DNA of 20,703 bases from positions 1 to 20,703 of the forward strand of contig DAOUAJ010000059.1 in the NCBI GenBank assembly GCA_034433615.1. The letters run 5' to 3'. Positions 20,165 through 20,703 of this stretch are shown here, piece by piece. Positions within the stretch are counted from its first letter, which is position 1, and each line of letters opens with the position of its first letter. Position numbers and translations under genes: made by a program. The notes below the pieces were generated by a model. The model was given only the letters and a program-made list of their open reading frames with translations. It did no database searches and was not told the DNA's origin. The DNA comes from DAOUAJ01 sp034433615. GTDB taxonomy: Bacteria; Chloroflexota; Anaerolineae; DUEN01.

Positions 20165-20703
20165 CGAGTTCGCACTAATCCCGCCAGCTCACCGTCAGGA
20201 TCAAGTCCGCACACGTCGGCCAGCACCCGGTCCAGCCCGTCTGTCTTCAGCCGGGCCTGTAACTCGACCGCGCTGGGGTCAGAAGGGTCGTCAAAGGTCA
20301 GCCCGGCAGCGATCCCCCAGGCCAGCGCGTCAGGGGTCACGCCATGACGCAGGCACAAGGTTGCCGCTCCCACCAGGCGATCCGAAGAGGCCAGCTTGCG
20401 CAGCGGGTCACGCCCCAGACGGGCGATAGGGTCGCCCAGCGGGCGGTTAGCGAACCGCCGCAGCAGATCTTGCACATCCGATTCCAGCCTAGCCGGATCG
20501 AACCCATGTTCAGCCACCAGCGCCCGAGCCGACTCTCGCATAGCCTGGGCTGCCCACGGTCCCACCAGCGGATCGTCCAACGCCTCATACCCATAAACGT
20601 GCTTACGCCGATGCCCCAGATAAGCGAGCATGGCATGACCGGCGTTATGGATGAACAGTTTCCAGTCCACCCAGGCCTTAAAGCGATCGCGCGGCTCCAT
20701 GCC
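20116..20703 (-). CDS. Mannitol/polyol dehydrogenase family, C-terminal domain (5' end outside window)
   Basis: The frame is open to the last base of the window, so the N-terminal NAD-binding domain is missing. The visible 195 residues form the mannitol dehydrogenase C-terminal domain. They contain the catalytic KxxxxNxxH pattern in KLFIHNAGHAMLAYLGH, followed by the helical region with RFANRPLGDPIARLGRDPLRKL. This is the pattern of long-chain polyol dehydrogenases including mannitol-1-phosphate 5-dehydrogenase, which convert a polyol (phosphate) to a ketose (phosphate) with NAD. LGDPIARLGRDP and KLASSDRL resemble the MtlD group, but a uronate reductase is not excluded. Its 3' end marks the junction with the CRISPR-like relic. 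Confidence 0.85.
   Translation of the reverse strand, partial: GMEPRDRFKAWVDWKLFIHNAGHAMLAYLGHRRKHVYGYEALDDPLVGPWAAQAMRESARALVAEHGFDPARLESDVQDLLRRFANRPLGDPIARLGRDPLRKLASSDRLVGAATLCLRHGVTPDALAWGIAAGLTFDDPSDPSAVELQARLKTDGLDRVLADVCGLDPDGELAGLVRTRYRKLYAGEMPPTRVK

Overview
The window is a GC-rich bacterial chromosome segment, nearly all coding, with most genes on the + strand. The gene families and a taste for heptanucleotide repeats in the gaps suggest a Chloroflexota (Anaerolineae-like) organism. Those families are tandem S41 peptidases, a DUF2088/LarA-like protein, a non-HemE uroporphyrinogen-decarboxylase-family protein, DUF1638, DUF4432, several Gfo/Idh/MocA oxidoreductases, DUF433/DUF5615 pairs and Uma2 remnants. 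The taxon is inferred from gene content, not from a marker gene.

Layout. 1-542: C-terminal part of a plant-type glucuronokinase-like GHMP kinase. 600-3440: a good sigma-70 promoter, then two tandem membrane-anchored S41 (Ctp) peptidases. 3447-3908: smpB. 4074-6492: a zinc alcohol/polyol dehydrogenase and a LarA-like (DUF2088) protein. 6574-8653: a frameshifted orphan antitoxin, a URO-D-family protein and an intact DUF433-DUF5615 toxin-antitoxin pair. 8674-12231: DUF1638, a Uma2 relic, a DUF4432 aldose-epimerase-like protein, a small membrane protein and an M24 peptidase. 12454-14983: lutB-lutC and a small clan AA aspartic protease. 15158-18524: three Gfo/Idh/MocA oxidoreductases, the last two overlapping. 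18638-19534 (-): a GalU-like nucleotidyltransferase with a clear promoter. 19645-20164: a chain of small overlapping ORFs, one of which looks like the C-terminal remnant of a type III-D CRISPR RAMP protein (Csx10-like). 20116-end (-): C-terminal domain of a mannitol/polyol dehydrogenase.

How the genes may work together. The metabolic genes fit uptake and breakdown of sugars, polyols and 2-hydroxy acids: dehydrogenases acting on sugars or polyols, an aldose-epimerase-like protein, a nickel-pincer-type racemase/epimerase candidate, and LutBC for oxidation of lactate-like 2-hydroxy acids. Glucuronokinase plus a UTP:sugar-1-phosphate uridylyltransferase could give UDP-glucuronate salvage. These links are inference from family and neighbourhood.

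The most unusual structural signal is a set of intergenic elements at five sites. They are built from 7-bp tandem units of three unrelated unit sequences, three of them with inverted arms. A 31-bp perfect direct repeat upstream of lutB, three gene relics (antitoxin, Uma2, Csx10-like) and two compact small-ORF junctions are also notable. No rRNA, tRNA, CRISPR array or intact transposon was seen.
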